Source: Anaerolineales bacterium UBA4823 | GTDB taxonomy: Bacteria; Chloroflexota; Anaerolineae; Anaerolineales; UBA4823 | DNA length: 25,931 bases | Direction of reading: 5' to 3' | Assembly: GCA_002402275.1 (NCBI GenBank) | Contig: DHFN01000162.1 | Coordinates: 1 to 25,931, forward strand | Shown: in pieces, positions 1 to 7,979 of the stretch | How positions within the stretch are numbered: the stretch's first letter is position 1 | Layout of the letters: each line of letters opens with the position of its first letter | Made by a program: the position numbers and the translations under genes | The notes under the pieces: model-generated | What the model was told of the DNA's origin: nothing | Databases searched by the model: none | Seen by the model: the letters and a program-made list of their open reading frames with translations, nothing else

Positions 1-58
1 GTCCCAAAAGAAGGTTGTCACTCCGGACGAAGCAACGGGTCTTTTCGTAAATAGTTAT

Positions 59-110
59 AGATGTCTCGCTTCGCTATCTCATAGATATCTCACTTCGTTC
101 GATATGACAT
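59..110. repeat. Imperfect tandem repeat, intergenic
   Basis: Two consecutive units begin AGATGTCTCGCTTCG (59) and AGATATCTCACTTCG (83). They match at 13 of 15 positions with a period of about 24 nt. The second unit ends in TCGATATGACAT. A related TGTCATCTCGA string in the opposite orientation lies at 25871-25881, so this looks like a dispersed non-coding repeat rather than part of a gene. The family is not identified. Confidence 0.5.
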
Positions 111-244
111 TAATGACTTTTTGGATAAACTAATAAATTATAACATTGGGGATTATGCGAAATAAACGTGACAAGTAAGCCAAATTTAGCATCTTTATCC
201 TTCACGGCTTCTACCTGGAGCGTGCGACCTAAACTCGCGGTGAT
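110..244 (-). pseudogene. Possible gene fragment (C-terminal scrap)
   Basis: On the minus strand a 44-codon frame runs from just after an in-frame TAA (245-247) to a TAA at 110-112. It has protein-like composition, including GRTLQVEAVKDKDAKFGLL, but no start codon, ribosome binding site or recognisable domain. It may be the remnant tail of a lost gene, or chance. The rest of 1-350 shows only repeat sequence and the promoter of the next gene. Confidence 0.22.
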
Positions 245-284
245 TTAAATTTTTTACCCCATTTTTGAGAAAGCCATGAAATAT

Positions 285-314
285 TTGGGATGAATAGATG
301 AACCTGGGTAAAAT
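285..314 (+). promoter_or_regulatory. Putative sigma70-type promoter of the SDR gene
   Basis: TTGGGA (285-290) and TAAAAT (309-314) are separated by 18 nt. This predicts a transcript start near 321 and a leader of about 30 nt carrying AAGGA at 336-340, about 10 nt before the ATG at 351. The -35 box matches the consensus at four positions and the -10 box at five. Confidence 0.4.
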
Positions 315-350
315 AACAGAATAGAAATACATTATAAGGATATAAACATC

Positions 351-1145
351 ATGGTAGATAAGGTATTATTGATTACCGGCGCATCTTCAGGGATTGGAGA
401 AGCTACAGCCCGTTATGCAGCCCAAAAGGGTTATTCCTTATTTGTTACGGCTCGACGGGTAGAACGACTAGAACGACTCTGTACTGAGGTCAATTCCCAA
501 GGAGGAAAGGCGGTTTATGATGCTGCAGATCTAACTGATTTGTCACAGATAAATGCAGTGGTCGGCAATGCATTGGATCAATACGGGAAAATTGATGTGT
601 TAGTTAATAATGCCGGGTTCGGAAGGTTAAAATGGCTCGAACAGCTTGATCCCCTGGAGGATATTGCTCGACAAATTCAACTAAACCTCATTTCTGTCAT
701 TCAACTTACTAGAGCAGTGTTACCGCGGATGATCCAAAATAAGGGTGGACATATTATTAATATTGACTCAGTAGCTGGTTTCATAGGGATACCTACTTAT
801 AGTGTCTATGCAGCATCCAAGTTCGGTCTGCGTGGGTTCAATGAGGCTTTGAGAAGAGAAGTGGGGGTGTATGGAATTAAAGTGAGCGGTGTTTATCCGG
901 GAAGCGTGGATACCGAATTTGCAGAAAATGCTGGAATCGAACGAAAATCTAGTATTAAAACACCGGCCTGGCTGCAATTAAATGCTCATCAAGTTGGAAG
1001 ATCGATCATTAATTTGATCCAACACCCCAAGAATCAAGTGATAATTCCCGGATATATGACTTACGCAGTCTGGATCAATCAAGTGTTTCCTGGATTTGTA
1101 GACCAGATTATGAGAATTGGATTTGTGCAAAAAGAAAAACAATAG
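351..1145 (+). CDS. Short-chain dehydrogenase/reductase (SDR), classical type
   Basis: A 264-residue cytosolic NAD(P)-dependent oxidoreductase of the classical SDR family. It has the dinucleotide-binding motif TGASSGIG at residues 9-16, the structural NNAG motif at 86-89, and the catalytic Ser140 and Tyr153-x-x-x-Lys157. The Arg-Arg pair after the second beta strand (TARR, residues 33-36) suggests NADP(H) preference, which is an inference. The length is typical for the family. Start: ATG at 351, preceded by AAGGA. The gene stands alone and converges on the cation transporter, with 13 nt between the stop codons. The substrate cannot be deduced; the closest general type is the DltE/YdfG-like group of uncharacterised SDRs. 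Confidence 0.93.
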   Translation: MVDKVLLITGASSGIGEATARYAAQKGYSLFVTARRVERLERLCTEVNSQGGKAVYDAADLTDLSQINAVVGNALDQYGKIDVLVNNAGFGRLKWLEQLDPLEDIARQIQLNLISVIQLTRAVLPRMIQNKGGHIINIDSVAGFIGIPTYSVYAASKFGLRGFNEALRREVGVYGIKVSGVYPGSVDTEFAENAGIERKSSIKTPAWLQLNAHQVGRSIINLIQHPKNQVIIPGYMTYAVWINQVFPGFVDQIMRIGFVQKEKQ

Positions 1146-1158
1146 TTAGATGAGAAAC

Positions 1159-2064
1159 TCAATATTTCCGATCTATATCCATATCTTGATAAGAGATGGG
1201 ATCATCAACTGGTTCTAAATGAGTAAATATGGTAGAATTTTTTAGTGAACTGCGTATATCCGACTCGAATTCTTCTGCGATATGGTGACTTTTATGGGTT
1301 GACCATTTCCCAGGGACTAGAATATGGACGGATATAAAGCGCCGACCGGCAGCTTGACTAGTCTTTAATGCATGAAAATCTACCCCTTCGGTTTTGTATT
1401 TTTCTAGGACTTGCTCAATGAGTTTTTGATCATTTGCACTGAGAGCTGTATCCATAAAACCCATGGCTGAACGGTGCAATAATTGATAGGCTGACCAAAG
1501 TATATTTGCTGCAACGATCAAGGCAATGATTGGATCGATTATTTTCCAACCAGTTATAGCGACTGCTGTTACTCCCAAGATGACCCCAATGGAAGTATAA
1601 ACATCTGTCATCAAATGTCGAGCGTCGGCTTCTAAAGTGATTGATTGGTATTTATTTCCAGCAGTTGATAAAATCCGCGAGACAATGAAATTGATGACAG
1701 AAGCTATAGTGGAGACTAACAAACCAATTGGCGCTTGTTCAATCGGCTGAGGGTGGATTAATCGCTGTATAGCAGTATAACCAATGCTCAACGAGGCGAT
1801 TAATATTAGGAGCCCTTCTGCAGCACTCGAAAAATATTCCGCTTTACTATGTCCAAAATTATGTTCACTATCGGCTGGTTTTGCCGCAAGAATCAATATA
1901 TTGAGGGCAATAATGGCTCCCAGAAGATTCACTATTGATTCTAGGGCATCAGATAACAAACCCACCGAACCGGTTAGTAAATAAGCCAAAGTTTTTAAGG
2001 CAATTGTCGCAATTGCAGCACCTATAGATAACCATGCATAGCGACTAAGTTGAGAACGATCCAT
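1159..2064 (-). CDS. Cation diffusion facilitator (CDF) family metal exporter
   Basis: An inner-membrane divalent metal/proton antiporter of the CDF family (substrates in the family include Zn, Fe, Mn and Co). It has six predicted helices followed by a cytosolic C-terminal domain from about residue 205. Family marks are SDALES in helix 2 (Asp39), the loop motif NFGHSKAE (about 69-76) and the HxxxD metal site in helix 5 (His150, Asp154). The start chosen is the inner ATG at 2064, because GGAG lies 8 nt upstream. An ATG six codons earlier (2082) lacks a ribosome site and sits only 2 nt after a TATAAT box, so it would probably lie at or upstream of the mRNA 5' end. Helix 2 has Asp-x-x-Glu-Ser rather than the DxxxD or HxxxD of well-studied members, so the metal is uncertain. 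Confidence 0.92.
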   Translation of the reverse strand: MDRSQLSRYAWLSIGAAIATIALKTLAYLLTGSVGLLSDALESIVNLLGAIIALNILILAAKPADSEHNFGHSKAEYFSSAAEGLLILIASLSIGYTAIQRLIHPQPIEQAPIGLLVSTIASVINFIVSRILSTAGNKYQSITLEADARHLMTDVYTSIGVILGVTAVAITGWKIIDPIIALIVAANILWSAYQLLHRSAMGFMDTALSANDQKLIEQVLEKYKTEGVDFHALKTSQAAGRRFISVHILVPGKWSTHKSHHIAEEFESDIRSSLKNSTIFTHLEPVDDPISYQDMDIDRKY

Positions 2065-2084
2065 TCGAAAATCTCCAGACATTT

Positions 2085-2090
2085 ATTATA
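2085..2090 (-). promoter_or_regulatory. -10 box (TATAAT) of the CDF gene
   Basis: A perfect TATAAT on the minus strand lies about 20 nt before the inner start codon at 2064. It places the transcript start close to the outer ATG at 2082, which favours the inner start. No convincing -35 box was found at 16-19 nt spacing. Confidence 0.45.
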
Positions 2091-2344
2091 TAAAGTAGTT
2101 ATTTTATCTTATTCATGGGAATCGAACAAGATTATTATTTTCGTTAAGCAGGGATTTCGCAAAATAGCATAAACCTTGTAAAAATCCATCATCTATAAAG
2201 GTGTCCCGCGCGTTTTAATCTTACAAATCATCCGGCATAGACTGTTTGCCTATGATGAGCTGGTTGACATGAGTGGCCCCCCCAAGGTGAGGACATTGGA
2301 ATGGAATAGGTCTCATTGGGATAGCGCTCAACGCGCTTATGTAG

Positions 2345-2429
2345 GGGCGACCCATCTGGGTATATTTTCTATTCCTTCGGGGAAAACCTTTTGTCTATTT
2401 TAATGATGGTTAACAGAAACGGGTCGCCC
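2345..2429. repeat. Inverted repeat GGGCGACCC / GGGTCGCCC in a gene-free stretch
   Basis: GGGCGACCC (2345-2353) and GGGTCGCCC (2421-2429) are perfect 9-nt inverted arms separated by 67 nt. The surrounding interval 2091-2554 contains no supportable gene. It is more GC-rich around the arms than its surroundings, as expected of an intergenic repeat or a small mobile-element remnant. No transposase is present. Confidence 0.4.
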
Positions 2430-2554
2430 AGATGAGATGGTGGTGTAGTGTACAGATCTAGCAGTTGGCGTAATAACGTTTCGATTACGGTGGCAACTCA
2501 TCTATATTTATTTTCTAATCTTCATGGAATGATAAGTTTAGCCAGGGAGAAAGC

Positions 2555-2966
2555 ATGTACGAAACAATTGTTCAATATCCTATGGTTGGAGTAGGAAATT
2601 ATGAATAGTCTCCGTGGGTGCACAAGTTTATTCCCTTAAAAGAGGATGCCACTCGATTGACTAAGGACAGATCAGGCTCTAGCATGGCAATCTTGAATAA
2701 ATTGACTCTGGTCTTATGGGCTCTAAAAAATTATCACCCTATGGCAAGTGCCAGAAGGTATTTAGCAACTTATCCTGAGGACCCTCTCGCACTTATTTAC
2801 CGACTTTAAGAATACCCTGCATTTAATATGAATGAATATTTGCAAGGTCAAACGTTACTTTATATCCTAGAATTTAATGTAAATAAGCGAACCTGGCTTT
2901 TTCAAGTTTAATTATGATCCTATCCCTGAAAGGTATCCCTTTGAACCAAGGAGCGGGAACTATTAA
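2555..2966 (+). pseudogene. Decaying protein gene with two in-frame stops and a frameshift
   Basis: AGGGAGA (2544-2550) precedes an ATG at 2555 by 4 nt. The frame is then open to 2911 except for TAG at 2606-2608 and TAA at 2807-2809. Near 2900 a second frame takes over with protein-like sequence (NYDPIPERYPFEPRSGNY) and ends at TAA 2964-2966. The middle part contains ARRYLATYPEDPLALIYRL and, after the second stop, EYPAFNMNEYLQGQ. A good ribosome site, a long nearly open frame and a coherent tail after one shift suggest a gene of about 136 codons that has lost function. The family is not recognised. GTG at 2618 could start a 63-codon peptide, but with no ribosome site. Confidence 0.45.
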
Positions 2967-3005
2967 AGGATAAATTTGACGAAAGTTCCATACAGGTGAA
3001 TAAAG

Positions 3006-3042
3006 TAAAAAAACAGCAGGAATCAACCAACTGTCCTGCTGT
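3006..3042 (-). terminator. Rho-independent terminator of the alpha/beta hydrolase gene
   Basis: A perfect 9-bp stem, ACAGCAGGA (3013-3021) with TCCTGCTGT (3034-3042), has a 12-nt loop. Read on the minus strand it runs into seven T residues (complement of 3007-3013). It lies 38 nt downstream of the hydrolase stop codon at 3080. Confidence 0.88.
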
Positions 3043-3079
3043 CTCTATTATTCAATTGCGATTAGTATGAATATTCAAA

Positions 3080-3994
3080 TTACTTTAGATGTTCATCTAC
3101 CCATTTTTTCACATCTTCTTGGACTTCGTCTCGGTTGATTTCATTGAGTACTTCATGCCGGGCACCGGGATAAAGGATTACTTTTACATCCTTAATCCCC
3201 AGATCTCGGTATTTCTGAGCCAGTGCATTTACGCCATCATTTGCCCCAACCGGGTCCTTCTCACCTGCAATCATCAACACGGGGAGATTTTTTGGAATGC
3301 GAGCTTGTTCCTGAGTTTCAAGCATATCTAACATGCCTTTAACCATGTCCAACATCATTCCATTGGAGAAGGCAAAGCCACACCAGGGGTCATTGACATA
3401 CTTTTGAACTTCAGCTTCATCGCGGCTCAGCCAATCAAAAGGAGTTTTGGTCGGCTCGAAAGCAGCATTGAGAGCTCCGAATATGCCAGGTCCTTCGGGG
3501 TATTTATCCCTTAATTCGCCAGCTGCAGCCTGCTCCATTAATGGTATGGATTCTTTCGGGAAGATGGCAAGACCGGTTGTACCGGAGAGAATAACTCCTT
3601 TCAATTCAGAGCCCCATAACTGGATGAATCGTTGAGCGATGAATGACCCCATGCTATGTCCAAAGAAGAATAATGGCAATCCCGGATTTTCCTTTTTGAT
3701 GATATCCATTAACTGTTTTTCATCATTAACCATGCCATTCCAACTATCCTTGCCACCAACGCCAGCTTTAGAAAGATCTTTCGCTGTCTTCCAATGACCA
3801 CGATGATCATCGGCGTAGACTGCATAGCCAGCTTGATTAAGAAAGGTAGCGAAGCGTTCATAGCGCAAAGCGTGTTCTGCCATCCCATGGGCAACTTGAA
3901 CTATCGCTTTGGGTTTTTGGTGATCGGGGATCCACTTGTAAACAAAAACCTCAAAACCTTCTGGATCTGTAAATGTGAAAGTATTTGTGCTCAT
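3080..3994 (-). CDS. Alpha/beta hydrolase, monoacylglycerol lipase / lysophospholipase type
   Basis: A 304-residue serine hydrolase of the Hydrolase_4 (PldB/monoglyceride lipase) group, expected to hydrolyse lysophospholipids or monoacylglycerols. It shows the oxyanion-hole region VAHGMAEH near residue 35 and the nucleophile elbow GHSMGS with Ser114. The acid is Asp247 (GEKDPVG) and the base His280 (GARHEV). There is no signal peptide, so it is predicted to be cytosolic. The ATG at 3994 is preferred because GAGAGGAG stands about 7 nt before it. The next in-frame ATG, six codons upstream, would have this ribosome site inside its coding sequence. The gene is monocistronic, with its own terminator at 3006-3042 and a TATAAT box at 4053-4058. 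Confidence 0.92.
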   Translation of the reverse strand: MSTNTFTFTDPEGFEVFVYKWIPDHQKPKAIVQVAHGMAEHALRYERFATFLNQAGYAVYADDHRGHWKTAKDLSKAGVGGKDSWNGMVNDEKQLMDIIKKENPGLPLFFFGHSMGSFIAQRFIQLWGSELKGVILSGTTGLAIFPKESIPLMEQAAAGELRDKYPEGPGIFGALNAAFEPTKTPFDWLSRDEAEVQKYVNDPWCGFAFSNGMMLDMVKGMLDMLETQEQARIPKNLPVLMIAGEKDPVGANDGVNALAQKYRDLGIKDVKVILYPGARHEVLNEINRDEVQEDVKKWVDEHLK

Positions 3995-4052
3995 GTCTAT
4001 CTCCTCTCTCATAATAGGATTGGGATTGAAGGGAATTCTAACTCCCTATTTT

Positions 4053-4058
4053 ATTATA
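4053..4058 (-). promoter_or_regulatory. -10 box (TATAAT) of the alpha/beta hydrolase gene, with a dyad in the leader
   Basis: A perfect TATAAT on the minus strand lies about 58 nt upstream of the hydrolase start. Between it and the start is AGGGA-N8-TCCCT (4030-4047), a short dyad that could be an operator or leader hairpin. The -35 box is weak. The remaining sequence 4059-4205 shows no other feature. Confidence 0.4.
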
Positions 4059-4205
4059 ATCTGAGTTTATGCATATAAATGGGGTTAGGCTTGGTTGTTT
4101 TTAGAAAGAAGAATCGGAAACTATGTTCTCTGAGGATAAAAAGTTGAAGGAATTTCTTATGGGCTAGATTTGAAGAGAGATCTTATAAAATGTTCGTAGT
4201 TGGAC

Positions 4206-4676
4206 TTATGGTTCTTCCCTCAAGGATTGGGTAGAATCCTTTTGCAAGTAGGTGATTCCATTGCGGACCTGAGATAGAGAGCGATCCAATTCCAGTTCAA
4301 GTTTTCGAAGAGCATCTAAAACATAAGCATCCGCTTCCCGGCGAGCGATTTCTTGCTCGTTCTGGGCTTCGGATAGGATTTGTTCCGCCCGTGCTTGAGC
4401 AGCCTGAACGATTGCTTCCCTTTCCACCATCTGATCCCGTTTTTCTTTCGCAATCGCCAGGGTTCGGTTCGCTTCTTCTTGCGCTTGGGCTAAAATACGA
4501 TCTTTTTGGGCGAGGATTTGCTGAGCTTTTTTAACTTCTTCTGGAATCACGATGCGCATTTGGTCAATGAGTTCGAAAACTCGCTCTTCATCCACGATAA
4601 TATTATGAGTAAAAGGTAATTGACGGCTATCGTTTAAGATCTCTTCTAATCGATCTACTAAATGCATAATGTCCAT
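4206..4676 (-). CDS. Coiled-coil protein (DivIVA/SepIVA-like or F0-b-like), adjacent to coaD
   Basis: A 156-residue soluble protein that is almost entirely charged, Ala/Glu/Gln-rich helix from about residue 45 to 145 (EEVKKAQQILAQKDRILAQAQEEA starts this stretch). This predicts a long coiled coil. A short N-terminal segment (LVDRLEEILNDSRQLPFTHN) resembles the start of proteins often annotated as ATP synthase F0 subunit b-like. In actinobacteria the DivIVA-like protein SepIVA lies in the general neighbourhood of coaD-region genes, so a role in scaffolding at the envelope or septum is possible, by inference only. No membrane helix is present, so it is not a true F0-b subunit. The start at 4676 follows AGGG 8-9 nt upstream. 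It is the last gene of the minus-strand block, 103 nt after coaD. Confidence 0.82.
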   Translation of the reverse strand: MDIMHLVDRLEEILNDSRQLPFTHNIIVDEERVFELIDQMRIVIPEEVKKAQQILAQKDRILAQAQEEANRTLAIAKEKRDQMVEREAIVQAAQARAEQILSEAQNEQEIARREADAYVLDALRKLELELDRSLSQVRNGITYLQKDSTQSLREEP

Positions 4677-4779
4677 TTTTAACCCTCGCCAATGATTAGA
4701 TTCCTATCAATAGATTACTTGCAATTGGTTATTTCGTCAATAGAAATTGCAAGGATTGTGCCACATTTTATAAGATTGG

Positions 4780-5304
4780 TTAATCCCGTAATGATGTCGT
4801 CGGTACAAGTTGTTGTCCTTCTCCAAGCTCTTGAAAACGTCTTTTCAAGGCTTTCGCCACCATGGTTGGAACCATATCGTTTACATCCCCGCCCAGAGAT
4901 GCAACCTCACGAACGGTCGAAGAAGATAAAAAGGTATGTTCTTCAGCAGATATGAAAGCAACCACTTCAATCTCTGGCGCTAGGTGATGGTTCGCTAGCG
5001 CCATCCGAAACTCGTATTCAAAATCTGAAAAGACCCTCAAGCCGCGCACGATTACTTGTGCATCAATTTTTCTACAAAACTCGACAGTTAAACCCCCATA
5101 GCCAATCACTGAAATTTTTGGATTATCTATAAAAGATTGGCGGGCTAATTCGATTCTCTCGGAAGGAGAAAAGAGAAGGGATTTTAATGGTCGGTCGTAG
5201 ACCGCGATCACTAATTCATCGAATAATTGCGCCGCCCTTCGGGCAATATCTATATGTCCATAGTGGATGGGATCGAAGGTTCCGGGAAACACTGCACGGA
5301 TCAT
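4780..5304 (-). CDS. coaD: Phosphopantetheine adenylyltransferase (coenzyme A biosynthesis)
   Basis: Catalyses ATP plus 4'-phosphopantetheine to dephospho-CoA plus pyrophosphate, the penultimate CoA step, in the cytosol. Seen at the N-terminus is the nucleotidyltransferase signature GTFDPIHYGH (residues 8-17), containing the TxxxH/HxGH-type motif. The C-terminal family motif SSSTVREVASLGGDV is also present, where ISS-x-x-VRE is usual. It has 174 residues, slightly longer than the usual 160 because of a C-terminal tail after ALKRRFQEL. AAAGGAAA precedes the ATG. It lies 75 nt after recG, and the same order beside recG is seen in other bacteria. Confidence 0.97.
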   Translation of the reverse strand: MIRAVFPGTFDPIHYGHIDIARRAAQLFDELVIAVYDRPLKSLLFSPSERIELARQSFIDNPKISVIGYGGLTVEFCRKIDAQVIVRGLRVFSDFEYEFRMALANHHLAPEIEVVAFISAEEHTFLSSSTVREVASLGGDVNDMVPTMVAKALKRRFQELGEGQQLVPTTSLRD

Positions 5305-5379
5305 GATGTCTTTTTCTTTCCTTTATAGAATGGCATCCTTTTTAGGATTGCTTATCATATTATTTAATGTAATTGTACC

Positions 5380-7896
5380 CTAACTAACATCACTGGTTGT
5401 AATTTGCCAGAATCTTTCAGCCTGCCGAGCTAATGGTTGATGTTCTGGTAAAACCAGATCAGGATCTTTTTCGAAAAGTTCTTGGGCGAATTTCCGGGCG
5501 CTTTCGATAACATGGAGGTTGAGTAAATTACTAAATCTTAATTGTGCAAAACCGGATTGTCTGGTGCCAAGGAAATCACCTGGACCCCGTTGTTGCAGAT
5601 CATGCTCAGCTAATTCAAATCCATTTTGGGTTTGAGCAATGACCATAAGGCGTTCATTTTCGATCTTATTTTCTTTTTCTGGGATCAAGATGCAGTAAGA
5701 TGGATCTATCCCTCTTCCGACGCGGCCGCGAAATTGGTGCAATTGAGCTAAGCCAAACCGATTCGCACCTTCGATTACCATCATGGTGGCATTCGGATTA
5801 TCCACACCCACCTCTACGACCGATGTAGAGACGAGGATTTGAATTTCCCCTTTTTGAAACTTCTCCATCATTTCTTCTTTTTCTTCAGCCCTCAAACGCC
5901 CGTGAAGCAATCCTACATTCAGGTGAGGGAAAATTTCCGAGTGCAGTTTTTTGGCTGCCTCTATTGCTGAGAGAAGGGGGTTATCTTCATTCTCTTCGAT
6001 TAGAGGGTAGATCATAAAAGCTTGCTTTCCATTTTCGATTTGGTTTTGGATGAGCCGATAGACGCGTTCACGCTCCCGCGGCAGCACCAAATAGGTTTGA
6101 ATGGGCTGTCTTCCAGGGGGTAATTCATCTAATAAGGTTAAATCCAGATCTCCATAAAGAGTAAGAGCGAGGGACCGTGGAATTGGAGTTGCCGTCATGA
6201 CTAGCAAATGTGGATTCTCTCCCTTTGCTCTAAGCAAAGCTCTTTGCTCCACCCCAAAACGATGTTGTTCATCTACCACAATAAATTGTAAGTTTTGGAA
6301 TTGTACAGTTTCCTCTATTAGGGCATGTGTTCCGATGATAATTTTGATAGTTCCGTTGCTGAGGTTTTCTCGAATTTGTTTTTTTTCGTTTTCAGGGGTT
6401 GCGCCAATAAGCAGTTGGATAGTTTCTTTGGGAAGAATACCTGAGGTTAGGGGGGAATCAGGGTGGTTTTGATCGGATTCAGCTAATAGTCTGATAAACG
6501 TGTTGTAATGCTGTTCAGCGAGGATACTAGTTGGTGCCATAATGGCACATTGTCCACCATTCTCCGCAATCAAAGTTGCCAGGATAGCCGCAACCACAGT
6601 TTTCCCTGAACCAACATCTCCTTGTAAGAGGCGGTTCATTGGTTTCCCTGATGCTAAATCAGCTAGCCCTTGGAGAATTGCATTTTTCTGTGAGTTGGTT
6701 AATTCAAAGGGTAGGCGAGAGATTCGATCATTCAGCCATTCGTCGGAATAATAAAAGCGATGGGCGCTTCGTTTTTGCCAGTTGTGTTTTTGGCGCAGAA
6801 GATTGATTTGCAGGAGGAAAATCTCATCAAAAGCAAGGCGAAAACGTGCTTGTTCAAGCTTGTCCTGAGAGTCAGGGAAATGAGCTTGCGAAATAGCCTG
6901 GGAAATTTCCATTAATCCAGCTCTATTACGAATGGAATCAGGCAGGTAATCTATTAATCTTGGAGAATAATAATCAACTACTTGTTTGATGGTCTTTCTC
7001 AACCAATGTTGGCTGATATTCTCGGTTAGATGATACACCGGGACAATTCTGCCGCTATTCAGCATCTCCTCATCAAGTTGTTCTATTTCTGGATTTACAA
7101 AAACAAAGCGACCTAAATATTGATCCACTTTCCCTGCCACAGAATATTGGCTGCCCGGGTGCAATTTACTGGCTTGCCAGGGTTGATTGAATATTGTAAT
7201 TCGAACTACTCCAGAGCTATCACTTAGGATGGCTTCTACAAACGGACGATTATAACCAGATTTACGTGAGGTTACAGATTGTAATGTACCAATTACCGTC
7301 ACATCTTCTCCGTAATGAAGACGGTTGATTGGCTGCATTTTGGAATAGTCATCATACCGACGAGGCAAATAGTACAACAGGTCACCTAAAGTAAATATCC
7401 CTAGTTTAGATAACACTTGCGAATATCTTGCACCAACTCCAGATAATACTTTTACGGGTGCTTGTAAGGCTGCTTGTTCAGTGACTATCCCGTTTGGCTC
7501 TAAATGATTAGATTTTTTATATGGATGACTATTGAGATTCGTTTTTTCAATTTTAGTTATAGGGATTGAATTTGCCTTAGGAGTAATTGTGGTTGAGTTT
7601 TCTTTTTTCTCTTGGACGCCTGTGAAAGGAGAAAAATTTCCCCCCTGATTGATTTGCTGAATATGTTTCCAAAGGGTTTGTAAATTTTCGGCTCGCATTT
7701 CTGTTGACAGTTCAGAATAATGAGTGATATTTTTGATGATTAATTGAATTGTTTCTTCATCAATTTGATCCTGCCGAGCTTCATTGATCCATTTATCCAG
7801 GATACGGTCTACTCCACCGATAACTGCTTGATTGAAATAGCCATTATCAGCTTCGATTTTAAAGATATTGTACAGTTTTTGAATTGATGCCTTCAT
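5380..7896 (-). CDS. recG: ATP-dependent DNA helicase RecG
   Basis: A superfamily 2 helicase that remodels stalled replication forks and branch-migrates Holliday junctions. Domains: N-terminal helical extension (about 1-95), hydrophilic linker (about 95-140), wedge/OB-fold domain (about 145-290) and helicase core. Helicase motifs are Walker A GDVGSGKT (426-433), DEQH (542-545) and TATPIPR (568-574). In the second RecA lobe are HGRLRAEEKEEMM, STSVVEVGVD and QFRGRVGRG. The C-terminal RecG-specific block has QQRGPGDFLGTRQSG. At 838 residues it is about 145 longer than E. coli RecG; the excess is the N-terminal extension, as in several deep-branching bacteria. It sits between the FakB-like gene and coaD, 84 nt after the former. 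Confidence 0.97.
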   Translation of the reverse strand: MKASIQKLYNIFKIEADNGYFNQAVIGGVDRILDKWINEARQDQIDEETIQLIIKNITHYSELSTEMRAENLQTLWKHIQQINQGGNFSPFTGVQEKKENSTTITPKANSIPITKIEKTNLNSHPYKKSNHLEPNGIVTEQAALQAPVKVLSGVGARYSQVLSKLGIFTLGDLLYYLPRRYDDYSKMQPINRLHYGEDVTVIGTLQSVTSRKSGYNRPFVEAILSDSSGVVRITIFNQPWQASKLHPGSQYSVAGKVDQYLGRFVFVNPEIEQLDEEMLNSGRIVPVYHLTENISQHWLRKTIKQVVDYYSPRLIDYLPDSIRNRAGLMEISQAISQAHFPDSQDKLEQARFRLAFDEIFLLQINLLRQKHNWQKRSAHRFYYSDEWLNDRISRLPFELTNSQKNAILQGLADLASGKPMNRLLQGDVGSGKTVVAAILATLIAENGGQCAIMAPTSILAEQHYNTFIRLLAESDQNHPDSPLTSGILPKETIQLLIGATPENEKKQIRENLSNGTIKIIIGTHALIEETVQFQNLQFIVVDEQHRFGVEQRALLRAKGENPHLLVMTATPIPRSLALTLYGDLDLTLLDELPPGRQPIQTYLVLPRERERVYRLIQNQIENGKQAFMIYPLIEENEDNPLLSAIEAAKKLHSEIFPHLNVGLLHGRLRAEEKEEMMEKFQKGEIQILVSTSVVEVGVDNPNATMMVIEGANRFGLAQLHQFRGRVGRGIDPSYCILIPEKENKIENERLMVIAQTQNGFELAEHDLQQRGPGDFLGTRQSGFAQLRFSNLLNLHVIESARKFAQELFEKDPDLVLPEHQPLARQAERFWQITTSDVS

Positions 7897-7979
7897 AAAG
7901 GTTTTTGCCTAGTATATTCAGATTTCTACCGTTATATTATCTATCAATTTTAAAATGGAAAGGTTTTCCTAATAAAATA

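Noticed and set aside
2182..2403. Open plus-strand stretch of about 74 codons containing FAYDELVDMSGPP
   Set aside because: No start with a ribosome site, and the end translates the inverted-repeat arm. Best explained as chance openness.
3089..4078. Plus-strand open frames inside the alpha/beta hydrolase gene
   Set aside because: They are antisense shadows of a gene with an intact catalytic triad, ribosome site and terminator.
5305..5379. Possible hairpin GCATCC...GGATTGC between recG and coaD
   Set aside because: Only four uninterrupted pairs and no T-run on the minus strand, so it was not called a terminator; recG and coaD are probably co-transcribed.
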